From assembly GCF_036245475.1 (NCBI RefSeq), contig NZ_BTPM01000001.1:1178001-1242000 (forward strand): 64,000 bases of DNA. The letters are read 5' to 3'. This document shows, one piece after another, positions 48,827-56,734 of the stretch (the first letter of the stretch is position 1; each line of letters opens with the position of its first letter). The notes beneath the pieces were generated by a model. It saw only the letters and a program-made list of their open reading frames with translations, had not been told where the DNA came from and made no database searches. A program made the translations under genes and the position numbers. Source of the stretch: Vibrio sp. 10N. GTDB lineage: Bacteria > Pseudomonadota > Gammaproteobacteria > Enterobacterales > Vibrionaceae.

Positions 48827-49543
48827 TTAAATCGATTGAGATAGGAAGCGGTTGTTGCGAACTTTGGTTTTCATCCAGTTGGTTACACGATTGGGTAGCC
48901 AGCTCAAGCGATCGATTTCTCGACAGATCTCGCTGGCAAGCGAAGGTTGATCTCGATAGTTGAGCACGGAACCAAGCAGCTGAACGGACGTGGCGTCGTT
49001 CAAAATTTGTGTCGCTTCTGTCACCTGATTGGTCATAGTGACGCCGCTAAGCACCACTAAAAAGGTACCGTCGCAGGCATTAGCTACCACTTGAGCAGGT
49101 ATGTTGTTTTGATTGACGTTGAGAATGGGGGAAGTATCAAACACGACTCGGTCATATTCTTCCAACCAACGCTCTGTCTGCTTGCGAAGTTGGATTGGGT
49201 CTTTAAACCGCAAACGTGTTTTCGGGTCGCTCGGCACACTGACACCCAAAAACACTTTGGGAGACGAGGAATCACTGTCTTGCTCCTGAAGCAATTGACT
49301 AGCGGTATCAGTGTTGTCCGAAGGCATATCAAAATCGAGGGGTACTAAACTCGGTCGAAACATATTTAAGTCGACGAGCAGCGTTTTGTAGCCAGCCAAG
49401 AGATAACGTTCGGTCAGCGCTTTTGCTAGTGTTGTCGTACCTTCGCCACTATTACAAGCGGTCAGGCAAATTGAGCGGCACTGCTTTAACTCAGCATTTA
49501 GATACAGCTCTTCAATCTCAGCATGAGTGGCAGGTATCGTCAT
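48827..49543 (-). CDS. sypD: ParA/CpsD-like ATPase with altered P-loop (SypD-like)
   Basis: 238 residues. It aligns with the cytoplasmic BY-kinase/CapB group: SICLTACNSGEGTTTLAKAL is the P-loop region (28-38), LLVDLNMFRPS the Walker A', and YDRVVFDTSPIL the Walker B. The P-loop reads GEGTTT, so the lysine normally at position 36 is threonine. Walker A' has VDLN where kinases have D-x-D. The C-terminus (NNRFLSQSI) has no tyrosine cluster. It is probably a structural partner of the chain-length protein rather than an active kinase. ATG overlaps the sypC stop by one base. Confidence 0.83.
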   Translation of the reverse strand: MTIPATHAEIEELYLNAELKQCRSICLTACNSGEGTTTLAKALTERYLLAGYKTLLVDLNMFRPSLVPLDFDMPSDNTDTASQLLQEQDSDSSSPKVFLGVSVPSDPKTRLRFKDPIQLRKQTERWLEEYDRVVFDTSPILNVNQNNIPAQVVANACDGTFLVVLSGVTMTNQVTEATQILNDATSVQLLGSVLNYRDQPSLASEICREIDRLSWLPNRVTNWMKTKVRNNRFLSQSI

Positions 49544-51648
49544 CACAGAGCTCCGATAATAGCAATGGTCGAAACGATTCGGAAAATATCGGTGAGACCC
49601 AATCGTGCTTGTTCAGCAAAGCTGTTGCGGCGATCGGGTACATAAACGGTATCGCCAGCGCGAAGTACAGGTAGCATTCGAATGTCTGCTGTTTTACTAA
49701 ACTCAACCAAATCAAATGAGCGAGCCTGTCCTTGGCAGCAGGACATATTGACGATACTTATTTTGCTGATGTAAGCACGCTCATCCGGGCCGCCAGCTTC
49801 GGCTAGAATATCCAAAATGGTCATGTTGTCATTAAACACATAGCGGCCTGGGCTTTTCACTGCGCCAAGTACTCGAACCGTTTTTTCTTTTGGTGTATCA
49901 AGCCAGTTTTTGTTTTTCTCCGGGACATAGATAGTATCCCCCGGTTTCACTAGCGGTAGAATGGACTCATCACCTGTTTCAAAGTAAGTCGACAAATTGA
50001 GCCTACTGACTTTTGCATAAGGTTTGTCACGATGTGTGACACGAATGTTGTGAATGTCGGCGTCTTTGGTTGGTCCATCTGCAGCTGAGAGAATGTCTAG
50101 GAAATGCATCTCATTGGTAAAGCGATAGCGTCCAGGCGCATTGACTTGACCAAATACGTAAATGGACGCATCAGAGCTCTGTCTTACCCATTGCGCTTTG
50201 TTGTCTGACGGATCTTGCGGAAGATCGTGTACCCTTACTACCGCGCCCGCGCCAATAAAAGGCAGCTCAGATTGTGGTGCGCCTTTTTTAATGAACTCAT
50301 CGAGGTTAAACACCACGGTTTTTCCGCCGTTTGCCACTTCGATTTTAGAGGTATCTGCACGCCCCTTAGGGCCACCAACGTGCGCCAGCAAATCCATCAA
50401 ATCCATTTCATCTGACCATTCGATACGGCCGGGCCTGACGACTTCGCCAATGACATTCACTGCGCGGTCAGGTGAGATTTTTAACCATGACTTTTCATTG
50501 ATATCTGTCTTCTCAGGTACAAAAATCGCGTCACCAGCTTCGATAAGTGGCGCTTGAGCTGTGCTTAAGCCTTCGGTATAAGCGGTCATATCAAAAGGTA
50601 TGATTGAACCGTCAGATTTAATCACTCGCATCTGACGAGATTCGGCAAAACGCGTTGGACCGCCGGCATTGGCGAGTATATCCATAAATGTCGCGCCGGG
50701 CTTACCCTCGAACGCACCGGGTGCAGCCACTTCACCCATAACATAAACGGTGTTCGAGCCGGATTTGATTTCTTCTTCTTGTTTAGGAACAAATATGGTT
50801 GCACCCGGCTGCAATGGTGGCAGTAGTGAGGTATCACCACTGTCTAAGTAGCGTTTTAAGTTGAATAGAATAGGGGAGTTATTACTGATAACGCGAATTT
50901 GCTCGACGCTGGCATAACGCGTAACTCCCCCTGCGCGCATGAGTACATCGACAAGGTCGGTATTGGCTTTGTAAGAAAATGAGCCTGGTGCATTGACCTC
51001 ACCAAACACCTTGATCGCTTGGCGAGAATCGGCGCTGTCACCAGAGTCAGCGAGCTTTGCCGCATCAAACTCTTGCTCAACATTACCGACAAGCGGCGAA
51101 GCTGGTACAAAGAGAATATCTAAGGACTCCAAAGCGGGTAAGTCGCGGTCATCTCCAGTATCAAGGAACTGTTTGTAATCAAACTCACTGCGCTCTGCGC
51201 CTCTTCGGTGAATCATTTTATTGAGTTGAGCCCCGGCTCTTAGGCCGCCAGCGGCTTGTAGCGCCATTTGTACATTCGAGTTGTAAGGGATGGTGTATTC
51301 GCCAGGCGCCTCAACGTAACCCTGCACGGAAATCAGGATCTGACGCTGGGCGATGAATACTTTGACGTTGCTGGTATCGCGAAAGATAGTGCCAAGGGCA
51401 TCAACCACAACAGACTCGAGCTGGGTTTCATCAAACCCTGCAACGAAGACTTGTCCCACTTCAGGAAGATTAATGCGACCGCGTTTGTCGACTTGAAACG
51501 CTCGGTTAAGGCTAGACTCGCCGGGCAGATCAACTTGGATGAGGTCACCAACTTGGACATTTTTTTCGTCGGCGAGTGCAGGAGGGCTGAACACAACTAC
51601 GAACATTGCTAATAACAGTGTTGCTAGGGTATTGAGAAGCTTCATCAT
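49543..51648 (-). CDS. sypC: Polysaccharide export protein with six SLBB domains (SypC-like)
   Basis: 701 residues. Signal peptide ending near ALA (about 26); no lipobox. A Poly_export domain (about 28-105, VGDLIQVDLPGESSLNRAF) is followed by six SLBB repeats, recognisable by ISVQGYVEAPGEY, IKVFGEVNAPGSF, VYVMGEVAAPGAF, VNVIGEVVRPGRI, IYVFGQVNAPGRY and VRVLGAVKSPGRY, each paired with a later IFVP-type strand. Short C-terminal hydrophobic stretch (IFRIVSTIAIIGAL). Much longer than Wza (about 380), predicting a taller periplasmic conduit. Two adjacent ATGs; the second has better spacing to AGGAG. Confidence 0.88.
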   Translation of the reverse strand: MMKLLNTLATLLLAMFVVVFSPPALADEKNVQVGDLIQVDLPGESSLNRAFQVDKRGRINLPEVGQVFVAGFDETQLESVVVDALGTIFRDTSNVKVFIAQRQILISVQGYVEAPGEYTIPYNSNVQMALQAAGGLRAGAQLNKMIHRRGAERSEFDYKQFLDTGDDRDLPALESLDILFVPASPLVGNVEQEFDAAKLADSGDSADSRQAIKVFGEVNAPGSFSYKANTDLVDVLMRAGGVTRYASVEQIRVISNNSPILFNLKRYLDSGDTSLLPPLQPGATIFVPKQEEEIKSGSNTVYVMGEVAAPGAFEGKPGATFMDILANAGGPTRFAESRQMRVIKSDGSIIPFDMTAYTEGLSTAQAPLIEAGDAIFVPEKTDINEKSWLKISPDRAVNVIGEVVRPGRIEWSDEMDLMDLLAHVGGPKGRADTSKIEVANGGKTVVFNLDEFIKKGAPQSELPFIGAGAVVRVHDLPQDPSDNKAQWVRQSSDASIYVFGQVNAPGRYRFTNEMHFLDILSAADGPTKDADIHNIRVTHRDKPYAKVSRLNLSTYFETGDESILPLVKPGDTIYVPEKNKNWLDTPKEKTVRVLGAVKSPGRYVFNDNMTILDILAEAGGPDERAYISKISIVNMSCCQGQARSFDLVEFSKTADIRMLPVLRAGDTVYVPDRRNSFAEQARLGLTDIFRIVSTIAIIGAL

Positions 51649-52520
51649 TGTGCTCCTTTGTCAGCAGCTCCATGTCCAGTACGGCTACTTTCTGTGGCGC
51701 TATAACTTTCTGTAGCGCTATAGTTATCAGCAATGACATCAACGCTTACGCGGCGGTTGGTGAGCATGACGCCCGGTGTGTTTCCCTCATATAAGGGCAA
51801 CTCTTCGCCTAAGGAGTGTGTGTCGATGCGATTTGGTGCTAATCCAAAGATGGTTAGGTAACGTTTTACCTGTTGCGCGCGTCCTTTGGCGATTCGCTCG
51901 TTGTATTCTTTCGTTCCGGTCGCATCTGCGTGGCCCGTGACCGACAATCGAATGTTCGGGTACTGTTTTAAAATGTTCGCTGCCTCGGCTAAGTGCCCCA
52001 TGTACTTGGGGTTCACTTCTATAGAGTCATAGGCAAACTGATTGTCGACATTTAAAAGGTTGTAGATGCGTCTTACTACCGACATTTGGTCATCAAATGC
52101 CGCCCCTTTTGCTGGTGGCGCGCAGGTTGCTTGGCTCAATACGTAGTCTAGTCGTAGCTCTAGGTCGTTCAATTTTTTTCGCTGAATAACGATGTCGTTG
52201 GCGGCGTCAATCCAGAGTCCTCCCTCAAGCTCTCGTGCGATGCGGTTTTGCTTCTCCTGAGCTTGCAATACTGCAGCGGGAAAGCACCATTGAGCACCTT
52301 CTTGTATTAGCGAATCTAAGTGGAGTTTGGTCAGCTTCCAATCGAAGCGTAGCCCATGCTCTGGGCCGAGTGGTTCGTCTGGCATGACAGGTGAAAAATC
52401 GGAGCCTACATATTGTTCGGCAATGCCTCCGGTTCCATCATCAGGATAACTGGTACATGCAACCAGAAGACTTGCCAAAATACAGGTTAATGCTTGTTTT
52501 ATACCCGTGTTTACTTCCAT
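51645..52520 (-). CDS. sypB: OmpA-family lipoprotein (SypB-like)
   Basis: 291 residues from MEVNTGIKQALTCILASLL; lipobox LLVAC puts the lipid-bearing cysteine near residue 22. The C-terminal OmpA/MotB domain (about 160-270) has LSVTGHADATGTKEYN and NRIDTHSLGEELP for peptidoglycan binding. AGGTGG lies 7 bases before the ATG; the longer open frame overlaps sypA and is rejected. The tail contains a perfect SATESY duplication. It overlaps sypC by 4 bp. Confidence 0.85.
   Translation of the reverse strand: MEVNTGIKQALTCILASLLVACTSYPDDGTGGIAEQYVGSDFSPVMPDEPLGPEHGLRFDWKLTKLHLDSLIQEGAQWCFPAAVLQAQEKQNRIARELEGGLWIDAANDIVIQRKKLNDLELRLDYVLSQATCAPPAKGAAFDDQMSVVRRIYNLLNVDNQFAYDSIEVNPKYMGHLAEAANILKQYPNIRLSVTGHADATGTKEYNERIAKGRAQQVKRYLTIFGLAPNRIDTHSLGEELPLYEGNTPGVMLTNRRVSVDVIADNYSATESYSATESSRTGHGAADKGAQ
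51687..51722. repeat. 18-bp tandem repeat in the sypB 3' end
   Basis: ACTTTCTGTGGCGCTATA (51687-51704) and ACTTTCTGTAGCGCTATA (51705-51722), one mismatch. It encodes two in-frame copies of YSATES; copy-number change would not shift the frame. Confidence 0.85.
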
Positions 52521-52566
52521 GTAGTGACCACCTATTTTGCCAACTTTATAGTCTAATATTTTGAGG

Positions 52567-52899
52567 CTATAAGTACTCGTTACTGGCGTGAGTATTGACT
52601 GGAATCGCCTGACCAATTCGAAGTAACTTTATGATTTGCAGGGGCTGTCCTGTGACATTTTCCAGACGCATTTTTCGTTCACGTTCAACGAGTCGCTTAT
52701 ACAAATAAACAATAGCACCGATGCCAGAAGAATCCATAAAGCGCACTTGCTCAAGGTCTATTTCTACTTCTTGGTGACCATCATTGTGAATGATGTCATC
52801 AATTTGTGCTTGAGCAGATCGACTTCCACGTGCGTCGAAATCGCCTAAGACTTTTACTTGAAGGGTATGGGGGGTGGTTTCAGCTCTAAGTAGTTCCAT
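52567..52899 (-). CDS. sypA: STAS-domain anti-sigma-antagonist-like protein (SypA-like)
   Basis: 110 residues. A single STAS domain with RFMDSSGIGAIVYLYKRL (about 53-70); the Ser57/Ser58 pair includes the position whose phosphorylation by SypE controls V. fischeri SypA. AGGA lies 8 bases before the ATG at 52899. The open frame extends 22 codons further but overlaps the sigma-54 promoter, so it is not translated. First gene of the sypA-B-C-D-G-H unit. Its switch partner SypE is not in the window. Confidence 0.9.
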   Translation of the reverse strand: MELLRAETTPHTLQVKVLGDFDARGSRSAQAQIDDIIHNDGHQEVEIDLEQVRFMDSSGIGAIVYLYKRLVERERKMRLENVTGQPLQIIKLLRIGQAIPVNTHASNEYL

Positions 52900-52948
52900 G
52901 ATGTTGTCCTCGTCCTTAATGGCCAAAGTATTTCTACACTGAAAGGGT

Positions 52949-52965
52949 TGCATGGAGTGTGCCAA
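52949..52965 (-). promoter_or_regulatory. Sigma-54 promoter of sypA unit
   Basis: Minus-strand TTGGCACACTCCATGCA: GG and GC 10 bp apart, TGGCAC perfect, TGCA at -12. The leader would be about 40 nt. Confidence 0.85.
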
Positions 52966-53035
52966 GATTTTTAGTTGTTATATTTCAATGTCTTAATCTG
53001 TTATGGGGTGTGTTTTTTTTATAATGAGGATAGGA

Positions 53036-53060
53036 TTCTCAATTTGATAATTCAATTTGC
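53036..53060 (+). promoter_or_regulatory. Syp-enhancer-like site upstream of sypA
   Basis: TTCTCA-ATT-TGATAATT (53036-53052), overlapping a direct repeat TCAATTTG at 53039 and 53052. It lies about 75 bp upstream of the sigma-54 promoter. It matches the TTCTCA-N3-TGC pattern I recall for the V. fischeri Syp enhancer except for the last base. Confidence 0.55.
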
Positions 53061-53090
53061 AGATGAGGTGGGGCGTTAGAGGCGTTGCGT

Positions 53091-53168
53091 AGTGGTAGAG
53101 AAGAGGGCGGTAACCAAACCAAAAGTGGAGCTAGGGAATCAGCTCTACCACTGAGTAAGTGGCAGAGC
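53091..53168. repeat. Three-arm alternative hairpin between the upstream block and sypA
   Basis: AGTGGTAGAG (53091-53100), CTCTACCACT (53143-53152) and AGTGGCAGAG (53158-53167). The middle arm can pair with either neighbour: a compact 11-bp hairpin with a 5-nt loop (53142-53168) or a long-range 10-bp stem. It follows the last gene of the upstream block on the minus strand and has no U-tract. Confidence 0.55.
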
Positions 53169-53175
53169 GATATGG

Positions 53176-54111
53176 TTAGTAAATAATGGCTGACTTCACC
53201 ATGGCTTTAAAACGGCGAATACTCGGGTAGGTGATAAAGGTCTGTACGTGCTTTGCGGTGCGATGTAGATAACCCTTGTGCTGTGAAGCGTATTCACAAT
53301 AAGCGTCCATCAAACGTTCATCGACAAACCTCTTGGCCTTCGAGCACTGTGCTTGAGCGAAGGCTACGTGGCGTTCGGCGATGATCTTCATCGCTTCAAT
53401 GCGTTTTGGTACATTGGAAGAGACGCTGCCTTGGCGCATTAAGTAATGCATGCGGATTTCATTAGTAAAGGCGACGTCACCCACTTCACTCAGTTTAAGC
53501 CACAAATCCCAATCGCTGGCACTCGGCAGTTCGCAGTCAAACCCGTGCACTTGCAGGTAAGCGTCACGTCGACACATCACGGATGAAGTACCAACAATGT
53601 TTTCCTTAAATAGCATGGCAGTGGCGTTATTGAGTAGCTGATAGTTTTTGGTGTCAGGTTGCGATTCAATATGACGTTGAAACTCTGGCCAGTACTGGAA
53701 GCAAGGAATGATAAATTCGTTTGCTTCATTAATGTGTTCATAATTGGTGAAACTCAACACACAATCAGGATAGTTATTCATAAACGCCACTTGCTCGGCA
53801 AGTTTGCTGTGGGTCCACAAATCATCGGCGTCTAAAAATGCAATCCATTCCCCTTTTGCCTGTTTGACGCCAAGGTTACGCGCTGCACCTGGCCCTGTGC
53901 GTTCACTTAAAATGAGTGAGATATGGGGATAGGTATTGCTTAGGTCAGTAAGGTATTCACGCGAACCGTCTGTCGAACCATCATCAATAAACAGGATCTC
54001 ATAGTCAACATAGGTTTGTTGCTCGATGCTTTTCAAACATTGAGGCAGGTACGCCAAACAGTTGTAGTTTGGAATGACAATACTGACGGATGGGTTTGAA
54101 TGTGAAGTCAT
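53176..54111 (-). CDS. Glycosyltransferase, GT2
   Basis: 311 residues. GT-A fold with VSIVIPNYNCLAYLPQCL, ILFIDDGSTDGSREYL, GPGAARNLGVKQAKGEWIAF and the metal-binding LDADDLW; SASDWDLWLKLSEVG is the acceptor-side ED-like motif. No membrane helices, so it acts in the cytoplasm on the lipid-linked repeat unit. Last gene of a four-gene block upstream of sypA, 11 bp after the flippase. Confidence 0.85.
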   Translation of the reverse strand: MTSHSNPSVSIVIPNYNCLAYLPQCLKSIEQQTYVDYEILFIDDGSTDGSREYLTDLSNTYPHISLILSERTGPGAARNLGVKQAKGEWIAFLDADDLWTHSKLAEQVAFMNNYPDCVLSFTNYEHINEANEFIIPCFQYWPEFQRHIESQPDTKNYQLLNNATAMLFKENIVGTSSVMCRRDAYLQVHGFDCELPSASDWDLWLKLSEVGDVAFTNEIRMHYLMRQGSVSSNVPKRIEAMKIIAERHVAFAQAQCSKAKRFVDERLMDAYCEYASQHKGYLHRTAKHVQTFITYPSIRRFKAMVKSAIIY

Positions 54112-54122
54112 GTTGGAATTCC

Positions 54123-55541
54123 TTATAAACGTTTAGCGAGTGTTTGCGCGAGGATGGATTTGCCGCCCTGCGTAGTCTGTGGACGCCAGTTTTGCGCCAG
54201 CCAAAGGCTAAATAAGACGGTTTGTATCAACCAACCAACAAGCAGATAAAGCGGCGATAGCTGATTGAGAGCGATGAAGCTTATGACCAAGAGCAAATGA
54301 ATAATGAGTTGCGAGTAACGATGTTTAAGTGCTAGACGCTGTTGGCTGGCTCGGTCAAAAAGCAAGGCGCGCAGAGCGTAAAGCATCACAAATGCCATAA
54401 CAACGCCTTGGATGCCGACTAATAAACTGGCTAACGTGAACAGTCCGAGTGCTGCAATGGCCATAATGCTGTTGATCTTAAGGACGACTTTGGGCTGTTT
54501 TTCTATGTAGCATCCCGTGGTCAATGTGTGAGAAATCTGCTTAAAGGCGATACCTAGTGCCAACCATGGGATCCATTGAGAGGCCTCGTGATAGCGAACA
54601 GGGAACCAGTGTTCAATGATCACCGGTGCGATCAGTGCAACGCTCATCGCGAACCAAATGGTGCTGTGACAGATGGTTTCGGCGATGCGAACAGTTTTCG
54701 CCTTGCCATTTTGCTCATTGAGTATCTGAAAACGTTTAGGGAACCACCACAAGGTGAGCGGCTCGCAGAGAAACGCGATAATCAGAGCAAACTGCATCGC
54801 GATGGCATATTGAGCCAACGTGTCCAGGCCGACAGTTGCCGCTAATATCCAGCGCTCAGCGCCTGCTGCGACAAATAATAGTGAGCCAGAGAATATAAGC
54901 GGTAGGCCATAGTGTCTCATTTGCTTGGCTATTTGGGCATCCCAGTTAAAACGCAGGGCGCGACGTTGTTTGATTAATAACAGCGCAGCGAGGTAAAGCG
55001 AGGAAATGAAGCCAGATAGCAGAACGCCAGTGAGCCCGAGGCCGTATTGCAAAAATACAAAGGTGAGCACTGCTTGAATGACCGCCTTGCTACTGGTAAG
55101 TAAGAAAAACAACCGAGCGTTATCAATAAGGCGTAACCAAGTAAGCGGCATATTGATGGCGCAGCTGACAATGAGAGTCAATGTGACCAAGACATAATCG
55201 GCCGTGCTTATTTCTGTCCACGTGGAGAGTACAAATACACCAATTGGAAGTGCGGCAATCAGTGCCCAAGCTGCAATGATGAGTTGCTGAAGGGTCGCAG
55301 TGGTATTGAGGACATCAAACGCGTTGCCTTTGGCGTCTCCGGCTTGTTTATAGAGTGCCTCGATTAAACCAAAACCAAGGATGATGCCCCCAACGTTTAA
55401 CACCGAAAGCCAGAGGTCAAGTTGACCATAGTCGGTGGTAGACAATGCCCCCGCGACAATGGGGAGCATGATGAAAGACACCCCTTTCATTAACACTAGG
55501 CCAGCAGCATAGTAGAGCGATTGTTGGATGGCGCGGTTCAT
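54123..55541 (-). CDS. Wzx-type polysaccharide flippase
   Basis: 472 residues, about 12-14 helices, MATE/MOP superfamily. SLYYAAGLVLMKGVSFIMLP at the start and the paired helix layout are typical of Wzx/RfbX repeat-unit flippases. It moves the undecaprenyl-linked oligosaccharide to the periplasm. In the syp comparison it would fill the role of SypK, but it lies upstream of sypA. Overlaps the preceding gene by 4 bp (ATGA). Confidence 0.85.
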   Translation of the reverse strand: MNRAIQQSLYYAAGLVLMKGVSFIMLPIVAGALSTTDYGQLDLWLSVLNVGGIILGFGLIEALYKQAGDAKGNAFDVLNTTATLQQLIIAAWALIAALPIGVFVLSTWTEISTADYVLVTLTLIVSCAINMPLTWLRLIDNARLFFLLTSSKAVIQAVLTFVFLQYGLGLTGVLLSGFISSLYLAALLLIKQRRALRFNWDAQIAKQMRHYGLPLIFSGSLLFVAAGAERWILAATVGLDTLAQYAIAMQFALIIAFLCEPLTLWWFPKRFQILNEQNGKAKTVRIAETICHSTIWFAMSVALIAPVIIEHWFPVRYHEASQWIPWLALGIAFKQISHTLTTGCYIEKQPKVVLKINSIMAIAALGLFTLASLLVGIQGVVMAFVMLYALRALLFDRASQQRLALKHRYSQLIIHLLLVISFIALNQLSPLYLLVGWLIQTVLFSLWLAQNWRPQTTQGGKSILAQTLAKRL

Positions 55542-56725
55542 AATGTCGCCTCTTCAAAGCAGTAGCTACCTTCGATAGCGGTGGCCAGCTTTTTGGCTGA
55601 GGTGCGTGCACTGTAAAGGCGAGTGACGCGAGTACGTGCCTTTTCAAGCTGCGCCATTCGCTGCTGCGTACTCATTGAATAAGTACTGACAATAGCGGCA
55701 GCTAAGCTTTGTGGGTCGTTTGGAGGTACCAGCAGCCCTGTTCCATTTACAATCATTTCTTTACATCCCATAAAGTTGCTGCAAATGACGGGTAGCCCCA
55801 GAGCCATTGCTTCCTTGACGACCACTGGGCCCGTATCTCTATCACCATCACGCGCTTCGCAAAAGGGCGTACAGAGTGCTAGGTAGTGAGCTGCATTGTC
55901 GATGATCCACTCAGAAGGGCGGCTGCCAAGAAAGTGAACTTGGTTGTGTATGCCCAATTGGATAGCCAACGCGATGAGCAGTGATTTTTGCTCACCATCC
56001 CCCACCAGATCTAACATTGGCCGCTCGTCGTCAGGAAGTAAGGCGATGGCTTGGAGCAGATCAACTAATCCCTTTTTCTCTGTTAAGCGGCCAACAAAAA
56101 GCAGACGACCATTATGCTGGCGGCGAGGGTGGAAGGGGTAACGGCTAAGCTCAATACCGCATTCAACGATATGAACGCGATGGTTTGGGGCAAGCTCTAG
56201 GAATTGATCGCACATGTCTTCGCAAACGCAGACGGAAAAGTCAGAAGATTCGAGTTTGAGCGCCAGATCAGCCGGACGAGCGTATACATCGTAGCCATGG
56301 CCAACAAAGGAAACCTGGCAACCAGACAGTTTACTCGCGGCAATGGCTGTCGCCGCCGTATGGAGGGCAAAATGAGCATGGAGGTGATCACACTTATGGG
56401 CAAGGGTGATTTGTGCCAGCTGTCCCGCGCTACGTATCAGTGATTTTTTCGGTAAGCCATTTTGGCGCAGGATAAACGACAGTGCTTTTACGCTTCTTAG
56501 CGGGTTTCGTAGCCAAATGGCGATAGCACGCAAATTGTTGACAGTAGAAAGTGCTACGGCTTTATCAAGCAGTGGTTTGTCTACAGGCTGACCGCCTTCG
56601 TAATTAATATTAAAGGCAAAAGGTTTGACTTGATAGCCTAACGCTTCCATGGCGCGTATCTCTGTACCGACGAAGGTTTCCGAAAGAACTGGAAAATCAC
56701 TGAGTACATAACCTAACGTTTTCAT
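55538..56725 (-). CDS. Glycosyltransferase, GT4
   Basis: 395 residues, GT-B fold. YVLSDFPVLSETFVGTEIRA starts the acceptor domain in the manner of colanic-acid-type WcaL/AmsK enzymes. LLFVGRLTEKKGLVDLLQAI and DGDRDTGPVVVKEAMALGLP (E-x7-E) are the donor-side motifs. GGAG sits 6 bases before the ATG. 9 bp downstream of the asparagine-synthase-like gene. Confidence 0.85.
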   Translation of the reverse strand: MKTLGYVLSDFPVLSETFVGTEIRAMEALGYQVKPFAFNINYEGGQPVDKPLLDKAVALSTVNNLRAIAIWLRNPLRSVKALSFILRQNGLPKKSLIRSAGQLAQITLAHKCDHLHAHFALHTAATAIAASKLSGCQVSFVGHGYDVYARPADLALKLESSDFSVCVCEDMCDQFLELAPNHRVHIVECGIELSRYPFHPRRQHNGRLLFVGRLTEKKGLVDLLQAIALLPDDERPMLDLVGDGEQKSLLIALAIQLGIHNQVHFLGSRPSEWIIDNAAHYLALCTPFCEARDGDRDTGPVVVKEAMALGLPVICSNFMGCKEMIVNGTGLLVPPNDPQSLAAAIVSTYSMSTQQRMAQLEKARTRVTRLYSARTSAKKLATAIEGSYCFEEATL

Positions 56726-56734
56726 TGTGCTCTC

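Noticed and set aside
53091-53168. tRNA-like D-arm strings (GTGGTAGAG) before sypA
   Set aside because: No anticodon arm, T-arm (GGTTCGAATCC) or acceptor stem can be assembled around them on either strand.
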